26,216 nucleotides of DNA from Rhodobacteraceae bacterium UBA3069 (GCA_002366795.1 DFBX01000008.1:1-26216); one strand, 5' to 3'; shown: positions 1 to 8,068, numbered from the stretch's first letter. Notes: generated from the sequence alone by a model not told the origin. Translations and numbers: made by a program.

Positions 1-148
1 CCTGCGCGACCTGCGCACACGACATCCCATCATCGAGCAACAACAGCGCATTCGCCCGACGGGCAATCCCGTGGTCTTCACGCTGACGCTTCACACAAGC
101 CAGCAATTCGAGGCGGGCGGGAGAAGAGAGAAAACTCGGGCGGATCAT
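1..148 (-). CDS. IS630-family transposase, N-terminal part (runs off window)
   Basis: The minus strand from the ATG at 148-146 gives 49 codons open to the window edge. The peptide starts MIRPSFLSSPARLELLACVK and continues through an Arg/Leu-rich stretch to a DDGMSCAQVAQ segment. This matches the N-terminal helix-turn-helix region of IS630-family transposases, which binds the element ends before a DDE catalytic domain. The catalytic part lies outside the window, so integrity and activity cannot be judged. Family assignment rests on my recognition of this N-terminus. No clear Shine-Dalgarno is visible in front of the ATG. Confidence 0.75.
   Translation of the reverse strand, partial: MIRPSFLSSPARLELLACVKRQREDHGIARRANALLLLDDGMSCAQVAQ
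1..148 (-). mobile_element. Partial IS630-family insertion sequence at the left edge
   Basis: Only the transposase 5' part is in the window. The outer terminal inverted repeat should lie within roughly 100 bases to the right of 148. The AT-rich patch and tandem repeat at 192-240 may mark it, but the partner end is not visible, so the boundary is not called. IS630 elements normally insert at a TA dinucleotide. Confidence 0.55.
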
Positions 149-191
149 GCATCGACCTGAATCTACTACGCCTAAATCGTCAAGCAGTTCT

Positions 192-211
192 TCGGGTGTT
201 CTCGGGTGTTC
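192..211. repeat. Tandem 10-bp direct repeat (TCGGGTGTTC x2)
   Basis: Two perfect adjacent copies occupy 192-201 and 202-211, between the IS630 transposase start and an AT-rich patch containing TATAAT at 224-229. It could be part of the insertion-sequence end or a transposase-binding site. No good -35 hexamer stands at the right distance from the TATAAT, so I do not call a promoter. Confidence 0.5.
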
Positions 212-430
212 AAGGACTCGCAGTATAATATAAAAAAACTTAGCGCCTATTCCGCCAGTCATCACGTAACACAGGGTGGTTCAATCGTTGGCTTACAAAT
301 CGGCGTGAACACAGGTGTTTTGTAAAACCCCGCATCGAGGCGCGGATTTGTCTCATGCCAAGGCGACCCGAACAGAACGCAAAGGGGCCTTGGAACGACA
401 CATGAAGACAAACCTTGAAAGGACTACAAA
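212..430. other. Intergenic region upstream of the small exported protein genes
   Basis: No gene-like reading frame. It holds an AT-rich run at 223-240, a short perfect inverted repeat AACAC-AG-GTGTT at 308-319, and the Shine-Dalgarno of the next gene near 418-423. The promoter of the 431 gene should be here, but I could not pick a convincing -35/-10 pair. Confidence 0.4.
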
Positions 431-706
431 ATGAAAACCGCAATCTTCTCCGCTATCGCTGCAACCCTGATTGCCGGTGGCGCATCCGCCATGGGTTCGG
501 ATGTCACCCCGAACGACAGCACCTTTTCGGGCCGTGACTATGTTGAACAGCGCGCCCAAGGCCCGAGCGTCGTCAAAGGCTCTGAAGTCTCGATGAACGC
601 TGCTACTTACCTGACGGGGCGCGACAAGGTTCAGGTGCAAGGCGCGGATGTGACCGCCTACCTGTTCGACGAAGCCAAAGGTGATACCGACAACAGCCCG
701 CGGTAA
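431..706 (+). CDS. Small exported protein of unknown function (91 aa)
   Basis: The ATG at 431 is preceded by AAAGGA at a good distance. The product begins with a typical Sec signal peptide: MKTA, then a hydrophobic Ala/Ile-rich core, then an ASA cleavage motif near residue 20. The mature part is about 70 residues, hydrophilic and acidic, with no cysteine, so a small soluble periplasmic protein is likely. I recognise no domain. It lies 66 bases upstream of a second small exported protein on the same strand, with a strong hairpin between them, so they are probably co-transcribed. Signal peptide, ribosome site and codon use support a real gene; function is unknown. Confidence 0.75.
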   Translation: MKTAIFSAIAATLIAGGASAMGSDVTPNDSTFSGRDYVEQRAQGPSVVKGSEVSMNAATYLTGRDKVQVQGADVTAYLFDEAKGDTDNSPR

Positions 707-724
707 CCCCGCAGAACTTGGCCG

Positions 725-749
725 CCGCTCCGGCAATTCGCCGGGGCGG
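725..749 (+). other. Strong intercistronic hairpin between two small exported protein genes
   Basis: Positions 725-734 pair with 740-749 over 10 bp (one G-U pair) around an AATTC loop. An outer GGCC pair (720-723 with 754-757) could extend it. There is no T-run after it, so it is more likely an mRNA processing or stabilising structure, or a weak attenuator, than a classic terminator. It ends close to the Shine-Dalgarno of the downstream gene. Confidence 0.55.
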
Positions 750-772
750 GGCAGGCCGAAAGGAGGAAGGAT

Positions 773-1042
773 ATGACTTTCTTGAAAACATCAACGATCC
801 TCGCTGCCGTTCTGATGGCGGGGTCCGCCCATGCCTATCCCGGCCCGATCGAGGTGCCGGCAGACAGGCATCCGGCATCCAGTTCGCAGTCAGAGCCGCA
901 AATACGCGGACTAAGCGCGGTCCAACGACCCGTGCTGCGTAACTTGGCCGAAATGCCGATCCATGACATGCTGCCGCTACGCTGGAACGGGCCTGCCACT
1001 TTCGGGCAGCAAGGGCCGGGCAGGCCGCTGCTGACCCATTAA
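773..1042 (+). CDS. Small exported protein of unknown function (89 aa)
   Basis: The ATG at 773 follows a strong AGGAGG-type ribosome site. The N-terminus is a Sec signal peptide: basic MTFLK, a hydrophobic core, and AHA cleavage near residue 21. The mature region of about 68 residues is rich in Pro, Arg and Ser, has no cysteine and no recognised domain, and looks poorly ordered at its start. It follows the 431 gene in the same orientation and is followed directly by a terminator. It is not an evident homologue of its neighbour. An alternative frame over 718-942 lacks these signals and is a shadow. Confidence 0.7.
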   Translation: MTFLKTSTILAAVLMAGSAHAYPGPIEVPADRHPASSSQSEPQIRGLSAVQRPVLRNLAEMPIHDMLPLRWNGPATFGQQGPGRPLLTH

Positions 1043-1062
1043 ATCAAAGCCCACTCACGAAA

Positions 1063-1092
1063 AAAGGCGCCCCTGACAAAGGGGGCGCCTTT
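1063..1092. terminator. Rho-independent, probably bidirectional terminator
   Basis: An 11-bp stem (1063-1073 with 1082-1092, AAAGGCGCCCC and its complement) closes an 8-base loop. A-rich sequence precedes it and TTT ends it, so it can act on both strands. It lies between the convergent small exported protein gene and the saccharopine dehydrogenase block. Confidence 0.85.
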
Positions 1093-1113
1093 CGCATGTC
1101 ATGGCGGGGCGGA

Positions 1114-2256
1114 TCAGGCCAGATGGTCGATCTTCTGGATATACTGGGCGATCTTGCCCACCTCTTTCAGCCAGCTTTCCACCAGCTTGGGGTCTTTCGG
1201 CGCGGCGCTGACGCCGACCGGAATGGCGCGCGCCAGAACCGTTTCCACGGCCAGCGACACGGGCACCGACACCAGCTGCGCCATCGCTGTGCCGCGCGCA
1301 TCGCCATGGGCGTCTATCACGTAGGACTGGTTCCAGACGGTTTTCCCATCCTTTTCGGCCTTCAGCGCGACGCAGAGCACCACGCGGTCCGGCTCTCCCT
1401 CGTCATAGGCGTTGTCGCGCCAGAACCGGTCGGACATCTCGGACAGGCGCGCCTCGCCTGCGTCGCCTTCCAGCGTTTCGATTTCGCGGAAGATCGGCGT
1501 CCATGCTTCGGTCCAGCCGTTCAGGCGCAGGGTGCCGCGCACGAATTCCTTGACCTGCCATTCGGGGGCAAAATCGTATTGCGCCATGAAGGGGATCGAG
1601 TCGCGGTTTGGATATACCTCGAACGTCTCGGGTGTGGGCAGGGGCGCGTCATAGGTGCTGATCGCATCCCACGGGCGGTTCACGTTCAACTCCACATAGT
1701 CGCGGATAGAGCGCGAGGGCGAGCGCAGGGCGCGCAGCACGCCAAGGGGCGACCAGCTGAATTTATAGCGGAACGCATTGGCATGTTTCGGCACGCCGCC
1801 GCAGTAGGAAATGAACGAAATGTGGTTGTCCGGCGCATAGGCATCTGACGCGCGATAGGCATCCACCAATGCGTGGGCCATCAGGTGATCGATGCCGGGG
1901 TCCAGCCCGACCTCGTTCACAAAGCAAAGCCCCTTTTCTTTTGCCGCATCGTCCAGCGCATGCATTTCCGGCGCGATATAGGACGAGGACACGAAATGCG
2001 CATCCTTCTCAAGGCACAGCTTTGCCAGCGGCACATGCATGTCGGCGGGCAGCATGGATACCACCACATCGCCGGGCTGCACGGCTTCGGCCAGCGCCTC
2101 GGGGGTGAAGGCGCGGATGTCGTCGGTCAGATCGCCCACCGCATCTTTCGCCTTGTCCAGCGATCGGTTCCAGACCGCGACGGGATGGCCCGCTTCGATC
2201 AGCCTGCGCAGGCCGGGGATGGCCGAAAGGCCGGTGCCGCACCAATGGATTGTCAT
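1114..2256 (-). CDS. Saccharopine dehydrogenase, LYS9-like (glutamate-forming)
   Basis: This 380-residue protein has a Rossmann nucleotide-binding start (GTGLSAIPG, residues 7-15) and the family motif NEVGLDPGIDHLMA. The later SYCGGVP and KFSWSPLGVL segments are typical of saccharopine reductase C-terminal domains. The expected reaction splits saccharopine with NAD(P)+ and water into glutamate and 2-aminoadipate semialdehyde. The start is set by AGGAAAGGAAAA just upstream of the ATG. The gene lies 24 bases after the LYS1-like enzyme, so the two form a lysine-degradation pair in the cytoplasm. The semialdehyde dehydrogenase needed next is not in the window. Length is normal for bacterial members. 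Substrate is inferred from family and pairing. Confidence 0.9.
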   Translation of the reverse strand: MTIHWCGTGLSAIPGLRRLIEAGHPVAVWNRSLDKAKDAVGDLTDDIRAFTPEALAEAVQPGDVVVSMLPADMHVPLAKLCLEKDAHFVSSSYIAPEMHALDDAAKEKGLCFVNEVGLDPGIDHLMAHALVDAYRASDAYAPDNHISFISYCGGVPKHANAFRYKFSWSPLGVLRALRSPSRSIRDYVELNVNRPWDAISTYDAPLPTPETFEVYPNRDSIPFMAQYDFAPEWQVKEFVRGTLRLNGWTEAWTPIFREIETLEGDAGEARLSEMSDRFWRDNAYDEGEPDRVVLCVALKAEKDGKTVWNQSYVIDAHGDARGTAMAQLVSVPVSLAVETVLARAIPVGVSAAPKDPKLVESWLKEVGKIAQYIQKIDHLA

Positions 2257-2280
2257 GATTTTTCCTTTCCTGTTGGGCGC

Positions 2281-3330
2281 TTAAACCTGCGCGATATGTT
2301 CATCAAAAATGGCCTTCGCCCGGCCCCAGACACCCGCGTCCAGATCGGTCAGCGTGGTCAGGGAGGGCAGCAATTGCGCCGCGTAATCATGGCTGCTTTC
2401 GACCGGCAGCATCGAGGGCAGGTTGTCGATCGCGGTCACGTCCAGCACCGGATCGTCATGCACGCGCAGGGCGGGTTCGTCCCATGTGGTCGTCCGGTCA
2501 TATACCTTGATCGGTGAATAGTCCGAGGTCGGATCGCAGGCGATATCGCCGATCACCGTCAGCTTGCGCGGGTCCGTCTTGGCCGATGCGGGCACGAAAA
2601 CGGGGCAATCGGGATTTGCCAGGATGCAGTTCAGCAACACCTCGTGTTCCAGTACTTCGGGGAAGGGGCCGCCGGATGCGGTTTCGGCCATGTCCCACTT
2701 GGTGACCTGCACGCCCATCGCTTTGCACAGGTCGGATGCGCCGCTGCCGACACGGCCCAGGGCACCGATGATGATGGCGCGGGGGGCGCCGGTTGCCTTC
2801 AATTCATCCGACAATTCCGCAGTCAGCGCATCCTTGCCGCCATACACGCCCACCGGGCCGCAAATGCCGCCCTGCTGCTGCGCGGTCCAGCATTTCAGGG
2901 CCACGGCGGCCCCCGCGTAGCCCGCCCAGTATCCGAACGCGGCAACGCGGCGACCGTTTTCATCCAGCAGGTATTCCAGATCGTAAAGCGTGCCGCTGCC
3001 GGCCTTGAACCGTTTCAACAGGTCTTGCCCTGCGGGCTGGCCCTTGTATGCGTGGCCGAACATGATGTGGCGATGCGGCAGGGGCGTGCCATCTTCGGGC
3101 AGTTCCTTCAGGCCGAAAATGATCGCGTCGTGCGGCGCATCGCGCCAGGTGTTTTCCGGTGCGATTTCGGCCCCTGCCTCGCGGTATCCGTCAATCGGGA
3201 TGGCGCGGGTGCTGCTTTCCTCGACCGTGACGCGCAGCCCTGCATCCAGCAGCGCGCGCACGCCATCAGGGGTCAGCCCCACGCGGTCTTCGTTCGGGCG
3301 CTGTTCAGCGCGGACCCAAAGATGTGTCAT
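2281..3330 (-). CDS. Saccharopine dehydrogenase, LYS1-like (lysine-forming type)
   Basis: The product has 349 residues. It opens with the alanine dehydrogenase/PNT-like N-terminal fold (MTHLWVRAEQRPNEDRVGLT, the lysine-binding half), followed by an NAD-binding Rossmann segment (IIIGALGRVGSGA) in the second half. LYS1 enzymes interconvert lysine plus 2-oxoglutarate with saccharopine. Beside a LYS9-like gene in a bacterium, the likely direction is saccharopine formation during lysine catabolism. I prefer the ATG at 3330, which has GAAAGG in front and matches the usual MTHLW start, over an in-frame ATG at 3354. It precedes the LYS9-like gene by 24 bases in one operon; a histidine phosphatase lies 72 bases upstream on the same strand. 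Confidence 0.9.
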   Translation of the reverse strand: MTHLWVRAEQRPNEDRVGLTPDGVRALLDAGLRVTVEESSTRAIPIDGYREAGAEIAPENTWRDAPHDAIIFGLKELPEDGTPLPHRHIMFGHAYKGQPAGQDLLKRFKAGSGTLYDLEYLLDENGRRVAAFGYWAGYAGAAVALKCWTAQQQGGICGPVGVYGGKDALTAELSDELKATGAPRAIIIGALGRVGSGASDLCKAMGVQVTKWDMAETASGGPFPEVLEHEVLLNCILANPDCPVFVPASAKTDPRKLTVIGDIACDPTSDYSPIKVYDRTTTWDEPALRVHDDPVLDVTAIDNLPSMLPVESSHDYAAQLLPSLTTLTDLDAGVWGRAKAIFDEHIAQV

Positions 3331-3402
3331 GTTCGGCCTTTCGTATTCCGGCATTCGTCGCGGCGGAGCCTAGACGAGGCATTCAGCCCCTAAAAGGGCA
3401 GA

Positions 3403-4062
3403 TTACAGATGCGTTTGCGCGAAATGCCGGTCCGGCTGGTCCAGATGCGGCACTACATTGAATTGCATCATCCCCATGTGCGGGCCAAGCCGGTGTAGTC
3501 GGTGGACCGAACTGTTCATGATTGACAGGCAGGTGATGGCGGTGTTGGTGATGTCCATCCCCATCACCTGCCGCAACACCATGGCGATCAGCCCGCCGGA
3601 CGTGACCACCAGCGCGGAACCGCGGCCCTGTGCGATTTCGTCCACTACATCGCGCACACGGGTTTCGAACGCGGCGAAGGGCTCTGGCGGCTCTTGCAGC
3701 CGGTCCTCTTGCCACAGGGCCAGAAGCTGCGGGAAATGGGTGACGAAATCCTCGCGGTTTTGCGGCATGGCCAAGCCGTGCTGCGCCTCGGCGGCAGAGG
3801 CAAGGGCGAAGAATTCCAGCTCGTTCAGGCGGGCATCGCGGATGGGCTGCACCCGCGCCACGTCACCCATAGAGGCAGCGGTTTCCACGTGGCGGCGCAG
3901 GGTGCCCGTATAGACCCGTTCGAAACTCTGGCCCGAGTGGCGCATATGCGCGCCCAGCCATTCGGCCTGTTGATGGCCAAGCGGCGACAGCTTGTCATAG
4001 TTTTCCTCGTCACGGGCTTCGGTATTGGCCTGGCCGTGACGGACAAGGGTGATGGTGGACAT
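3403..4062 (-). CDS. Histidine phosphatase family protein (phosphoglycerate mutase-like)
   Basis: The RHG signature is present as LVRHGQ (residues 6-11) with the phospho-acceptor His at residue 9, followed by the TGTLRRHVETAA segment and an acidic NELEFF motif. The protein has 219 residues, normal for branch-1 phosphatases. The place usually held by the second catalytic His (HGG-type) reads TSGG, as in a subset of proteobacterial relatives. The substrate cannot be inferred. The ATG at 4062 puts the RHG motif at the usual distance from the N-terminus; the in-frame start at 4110 would add 16 residues of no family character. It lies between the J-like gene and the saccharopine genes on the same strand. 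Confidence 0.85.
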   Translation of the reverse strand: MSTITLVRHGQANTEARDEENYDKLSPLGHQQAEWLGAHMRHSGQSFERVYTGTLRRHVETAASMGDVARVQPIRDARLNELEFFALASAAEAQHGLAMPQNREDFVTHFPQLLALWQEDRLQEPPEPFAAFETRVRDVVDEIAQGRGSALVVTSGGLIAMVLRQVMGMDITNTAITCLSIMNSSVHRLHRLGPHMGMMQFNVVPHLDQPDRHFAQTHL

Positions 4063-4127
4063 GCTGGTGGGCCTTCGGTGGTTTGGACGCTCAAGGGATA
4101 GGGCGGCCAAGCGGCAGGGGCAACCAG

Positions 4128-5243
4128 TCAGGTCAGAAGAAACAGCGCGGCGACCGGAAACGCCGAAAGCACCCAGAACACGAATGCGCGCAATTGCGCG
4201 TTCCGCGAAAAATCGGCGGCAAAATTCGGCGCGATCTTGTCGCCCAGCCGCGCAAGCAGCTTTGCAACGCCGGGGATCAGCATGATCGGTACGGAAAGGA
4301 ACAGCAGCCCGGCCCGCACGATCGAGGCAAAAACAAGGGTCACGGTAAGCGTGATGACAAGGGTGTCCGTTGTCACGTCGTCATCGAAACTGGACAGGAC
4401 GATGAGCCAGACGATCAGAAGCAGCCCGATTTTCATGGCTGGCCATGGGCGCTTTTCCATGTCGAAGCTGCTTGTCCCCTTGGATGGGCGACTGGCCGAA
4501 AAACAATGCACAACACGTTGAAACAATGACGAAAAGGCAAAGCGGCGCGACAGGCCCACGCCATCGGTGGACCATTGGAAATGGTCCTCCAGCAGGGCGG
4601 CAAGACGTGGGTCCATCGGGGTTGAATAGTCGGGTATGTTTTCCGCGATGGTGTTGAATGCCATCCGCTCGGCCCGGCGCTTTATGGGCAGGTCGGCGGC
4701 GATCTGGCGCTGCATGAGCTGATCCAGCGCAGCGATATCCGTCGGCCAGACCAGCACCGCCTCCAGCCGTTTGAAGAATGCCTGTTCCGCCGCCCATGGA
4801 TCGGTTTCGTAAAGCGCGTCCAGATATTCGGAACTGGTGCCCCATGGCTTGGCCGCGGGTTTGGGTCTTGGCTGCGGCTTTGGCACAGGTGGCTTGTTCG
4901 CCCAGGGTTCGGGGCTGGGCGGTTTCGACTGTTCCGGCGTCTTTTCCGGCATGGGCGGTGAAGGCGACGGAAAGGTTTGTTCTGCTTGTGCGGGTTGCCC
5001 GCCGCCTTGGACCGTGCTGTCCGGTTTCGGTTCGTGGCGCCGTGCGGGGGCACGGGGTTCCGGGTCCGGCAGGGGGCGGGCCTTGTCACCCATCAAAGCG
5101 GCCATGCCCGGCTGCTGACGTGGCTTGCCCTCGCGCGCCTTGGCGCGGATCTTGGCCGCGGCAAAGGCTTGTTGCAAGGGTTGGAACTGTTCGGGATCGT
5201 TATGGTCGATCTCTTTCAGCCGCCGCGCATAGGCGCTTTTCAC
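4128..5243 (-). CDS. J-domain-like membrane protein, N-terminus truncated (HscC partner type)
   Basis: From the GTG at 5243 the product starts inside a J-like domain (VKSAYARRLKEIDHNDPEQF). A long Pro-rich linker follows (about residues 50-130), then a helical middle domain, then three or so hydrophobic segments in the last 110 residues that should be membrane helices. The HPD tripeptide of true J-domains is absent, as in the HscC-associated J-like proteins. In frame upstream of the GTG the sequence still reads TLGLDSKATLRE, the expected first helix, but a TAG at 5285-5283 separates it from any usual start codon. It lies just downstream of the broken hscC, as djlB/djlC-type genes lie next to hscC in Escherichia coli. 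It may be translated from GTG as a shortened protein or be decaying. Confidence 0.65.
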   Translation of the reverse strand: MKSAYARRLKEIDHNDPEQFQPLQQAFAAAKIRAKAREGKPRQQPGMAALMGDKARPLPDPEPRAPARRHEPKPDSTVQGGGQPAQAEQTFPSPSPPMPEKTPEQSKPPSPEPWANKPPVPKPQPRPKPAAKPWGTSSEYLDALYETDPWAAEQAFFKRLEAVLVWPTDIAALDQLMQRQIAADLPIKRRAERMAFNTIAENIPDYSTPMDPRLAALLEDHFQWSTDGVGLSRRFAFSSLFQRVVHCFSASRPSKGTSSFDMEKRPWPAMKIGLLLIVWLIVLSSFDDDVTTDTLVITLTVTLVFASIVRAGLLFLSVPIMLIPGVAKLLARLGDKIAPNFAADFSRNAQLRAFVFWVLSAFPVAALFLLT

Positions 5244-5301
5244 TTCGCGCAGCGTCGCCTTGCTGTCCAGCCCGAGGGTGGACTACGGCCAGCCCAAACC
5301 G

Positions 5302-6781
5302 TTAGCTGACATAGAAATCGTCCAGCCGATCCAGAACCTCGGTGATCTCGCCGCGTTCCTTGGCGATCTCGGTATTATCTTGCCGCGCCAGTGCCGCCTC
5401 GAAACGCATCAGCAGGTTTGACAGCGCATGCCTGTCATCGCCCGAAGCCATTTCGAACAGCCTCCGGATACGGGCCAGAACGGCGGTGTTCACCTCGTCC
5501 TCGCGCGGGTGCAGCTTGAGTTTTTCCATGGCTTTCAGACGTTTGGCGATGTCCGCGTCGCTTAGGTCGGTGACGTTGTCACGAATGACTGTGCCAGCGG
5601 TCTTGCCGGTGGACAGGGACCGCCCTTCGACCTGGATAAGCCCGGAACTGTCGTAGGTGGCACGAATGGCGATGCTTTCTTTCCCGGCGGGGCCTTTCGG
5701 CACCTTGACCGAGAAACGGCCGATATGCACGTTATCTTCGCACTTGGGTGCCTCGCCCTGATAGATGTCGACGGACAGGTTATCCTGCCGGTCATGCATC
5801 GTACCGAATTCCCTTTCGCGCGAGGCGGGCAGGGGAGTATTGCGTTCGATGATCGGGGCAAAGAACCCGCCCAGAACGGTGCCGTCGCTCATTTTTGATC
5901 CTGTGTCGATGCCGACGGAAAAGGGCGTGACATTGGTCATCACCACATCGTCCAACGCCTTGTCCTGCGCGACCAGACCGGCCTGCACGGAAGCGCCAAG
6001 CGCGACGGCGTGATCGGGGTCGATGGTCATTTCCGGCAGTATTCGGAACTGTTTCGCCACCAGTGAGCGGATCATCGGCATTCGCGTCGCGCCGCCCACA
6101 AGGATCACGCGGTCCAGATCGTCGATCCCTTCGCCGCTGTCATAGAAACACCGTTCAATCGGGCGGTAGATGCGTTTCAATAGGGGGGGCGCGGCCTCTT
6201 CGAACAGGGCGCGGGTGACGGTTACGGAATGTTCCTCGCCGCCGATCCGCAGGGTGACGCCATGTGCCTCGTCCGGGCCAAGCCGGCGCTTGGCACCGTC
6301 TGCCTGAAAACGGATCTGCGCCTGATCTTCGGGCGAGAGTTTGGGCCACATCAGGCCAGCTGTTTCGGCCATGGCTTTGGCCAGCGCTTCGGAAAAATCC
6401 TCGCCGCCCAGAAAGGCATCGCCGGACGAGGCCTTGACCTGCATCTCCCCGTCGAAATGTTCCAGCACGGTCACGTCGAAGGTGCCGCCGCCCAGATCGA
6501 ACACCAGAAACTGGCTTTCGCCGTCGCGATCCTGCAGCCCATAGGCAAGCGCCGGGGCGGTGGGTTCGTTCACCAGACGTTTCGCGTTCAGCCCGGCCAT
6601 GGGTCGCCTGCCGGTCGCGCGCGGCGCTGCCGACATGCAGCGCACCATCATCCATGGACACGACCGAGGGGGTCAGGAATGCGCCCAAGGCATTGGGGAT
6701 CAGGCGCGGCGCGCCATCCTCCAGTACCGCGATAAGGGAGTTGGTCGTGCCGAGGTCAATACCAATCGGGGGATGCGCCAT
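5302..6781 (-). pseudogene. hscC: HscC-type Hsp70 chaperone, broken by internal deletion and frameshift
   Basis: From the ATG at 6781 the frame reads MAHPPIGIDLGTTNSLIAVL and continues like HscC to VGSAARDRQAT (about residue 62). It then loses family similarity and runs on to 6155. A second frame resumes family sequence at MAGLNAKRLVNEPTAPALAYG near 6600 and runs through FDLGGGTFDVT, the VGGATRMP motif and the substrate-binding domain to TAA at 5302. Compared with HscC of about 550 residues, some 90 codons are missing at the joint, including the lobe-I lysine region and the SVPAYF-type segment, and the frame changes. ATPase activity should be lost. Start, end and C-terminal domain are otherwise intact, so decay looks recent. 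A sequencing error alone would not remove about 90 codons. Confidence 0.8.
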
Positions 6782-6868
6782 GGGTCGTGCCTTGAATACC
6801 GATTACGAAACGTGTTCGCTGGGTTATGGCCGTTTGCGCGGTCTCAGGTCAAATGGATAGGCGGACAG

Positions 6869-8068
6869 ATGCGGATCAATTCCGAGAGATTTCTAAACGA
6901 TCTTCACAGTTTGCGTGGCTTTGGGGCCAGTGGCGTAGGCAAGGGCGTGGTGCGCCCGGCCTATTCAGCGCCCGATATCGCTGCGCGTGAATGGCTGGCG
7001 GACAGGATGGCGCAGGCAGGGCTGCGGACGCATTTTGACCCGGTCGGCAACCTGTTCGGCTTGGCGGATGGCCCGTCGCTGCTGATCGGGTCGCATTCCG
7101 ATACCCAGCCCGAAGGCGGCTGGCTGGATGGTGCCCTTGGCGTGGTGATGGGGTTGGAAATAGCCCGCGCCAGTTTGGAATCCGGCGGCCCGCCCGTGTC
7201 TGTCGTGTCCTTCCAGGACGAGGAGGGGCGCTTCGGCACCACCACCGGCAGCCAGGTCTGGACCGGCGGGCTATCGCTGGAATTGGCCGACACGCTGACC
7301 GACCGCGATGGCGTGACGCTGGCCGAGGCGCGCGGCGCCATGTCCCATTTGGCGCAGGGATTTCTGGACCCGTCGCGCTTTACCGGCTTTCTGGAATGCC
7401 ATATCGAACAAGGCCCCTGGCTGGACGAGGCAGGGCAATCGGTGGCCGTGGTCACGGGGATCGTCGGCAAGCGCGACCTGTCGGTTACTTTTGTAGGCGA
7501 GCAGAACCATGCGGGCACCACCCCCATGTCCCGCCGCCGTGATGCGTTTCAGGCCTTGTGCGATTTCAACATGGCTTTGGCGCGGGCTTTCGCGCCGGAA
7601 ATGGGCGATGCAACGGTCTGGACAATCGGCCATGTCGAGGTGTCCCCGGGGGCCAAATCCATCGTGCCGGGGCAGTGCCGGTTCACCCTGCAATGGCGCG
7701 ATATGGATGATACGCGGCTGGACCGGATGGAGCAGATCGCCCGCGAATTGGCGGCCGATGTGGCCGCCACCCGCGGGCTGGAGGTGCAGATAGAGGCATT
7801 GCCCGGCCTGACGCCGATCCCGATGGATGATCGCCTGCAATCGGCCCTGCGCGACAGTGCCCGCGCCACGGTGCCGGATGGCTGGCGGGATTTGCCCTCG
7901 GGGGCGTTGCACGATGCGGCAAGCATGGCGGCGATCATGCCGGCGGGGATGCTGTTCGTGCCGTCGATAGGCGGCATCAGCCATGCCTTTGAGGAGGACA
8001 CGGCAGAACCCGATCTAATCGCGGGGCTGGAGGTGTTGGCCGCGGCCGTGGACAGGTTGTCAGGCTGA
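6869..8068 (+). CDS. M20-family Zn-dependent amidase (hydantoinase/carbamoylase type)
   Basis: The 399-residue protein carries the metal site of the N-carbamoyl-L-amino-acid hydrolase/allantoate amidohydrolase group: GSHSDTQPEGGWLDGALG (His and bridging Asp), DEEGRFG (catalytic and metal Glu), CHIEQGP (His), and GGISHAFEED near the C-terminus (His). Such enzymes cleave N-carbamoyl amino acids or ureido compounds in the cytoplasm, releasing ammonia and CO2 or an amine. Substrate within the family is not predictable here. The ATG at 6869 gives normal family length; the open frame extends upstream to 6560 but that part lies over hscC and has no family character. The ribosome site (AGGCGG) is modest. 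It is divergent from hscC and overlaps the convergent WGR gene by 9 bases. Confidence 0.88.
   Translation: MRINSERFLNDLHSLRGFGASGVGKGVVRPAYSAPDIAAREWLADRMAQAGLRTHFDPVGNLFGLADGPSLLIGSHSDTQPEGGWLDGALGVVMGLEIARASLESGGPPVSVVSFQDEEGRFGTTTGSQVWTGGLSLELADTLTDRDGVTLAEARGAMSHLAQGFLDPSRFTGFLECHIEQGPWLDEAGQSVAVVTGIVGKRDLSVTFVGEQNHAGTTPMSRRRDAFQALCDFNMALARAFAPEMGDATVWTIGHVEVSPGAKSIVPGQCRFTLQWRDMDDTRLDRMEQIARELAADVAATRGLEVQIEALPGLTPIPMDDRLQSALRDSARATVPDGWRDLPSGALHDAASMAAIMPAGMLFVPSIGGISHAFEEDTAEPDLIAGLEVLAAAVDRLSG

Noticed and set aside
1..14. CCTGCGCGACCTGC at the window start also occurs at 26174-26187, suggesting a circular overlap
   Set aside because: The two copies lie in unrelated transposases in different frames, do not extend beyond 14 bases, and the second copy is not at the exact end.
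192..211. GTTC-N6-GTTC spacing in the tandem repeat as a LexA box
   Set aside because: Alphaproteobacterial LexA sites have a 7-base spacer, and no SOS gene follows.
224..229. TATAAT as the -10 of a promoter
   Set aside because: No acceptable -35 hexamer at 15-19 bases on either strand; it is within an AT-rich patch near the insertion-sequence end.
718..942. Overlapping plus-strand frame beginning MAAAPAIRRGG
   Set aside because: It overlaps the 773 gene in another frame, has no ribosome site or signal peptide, and spans the intercistronic hairpin.
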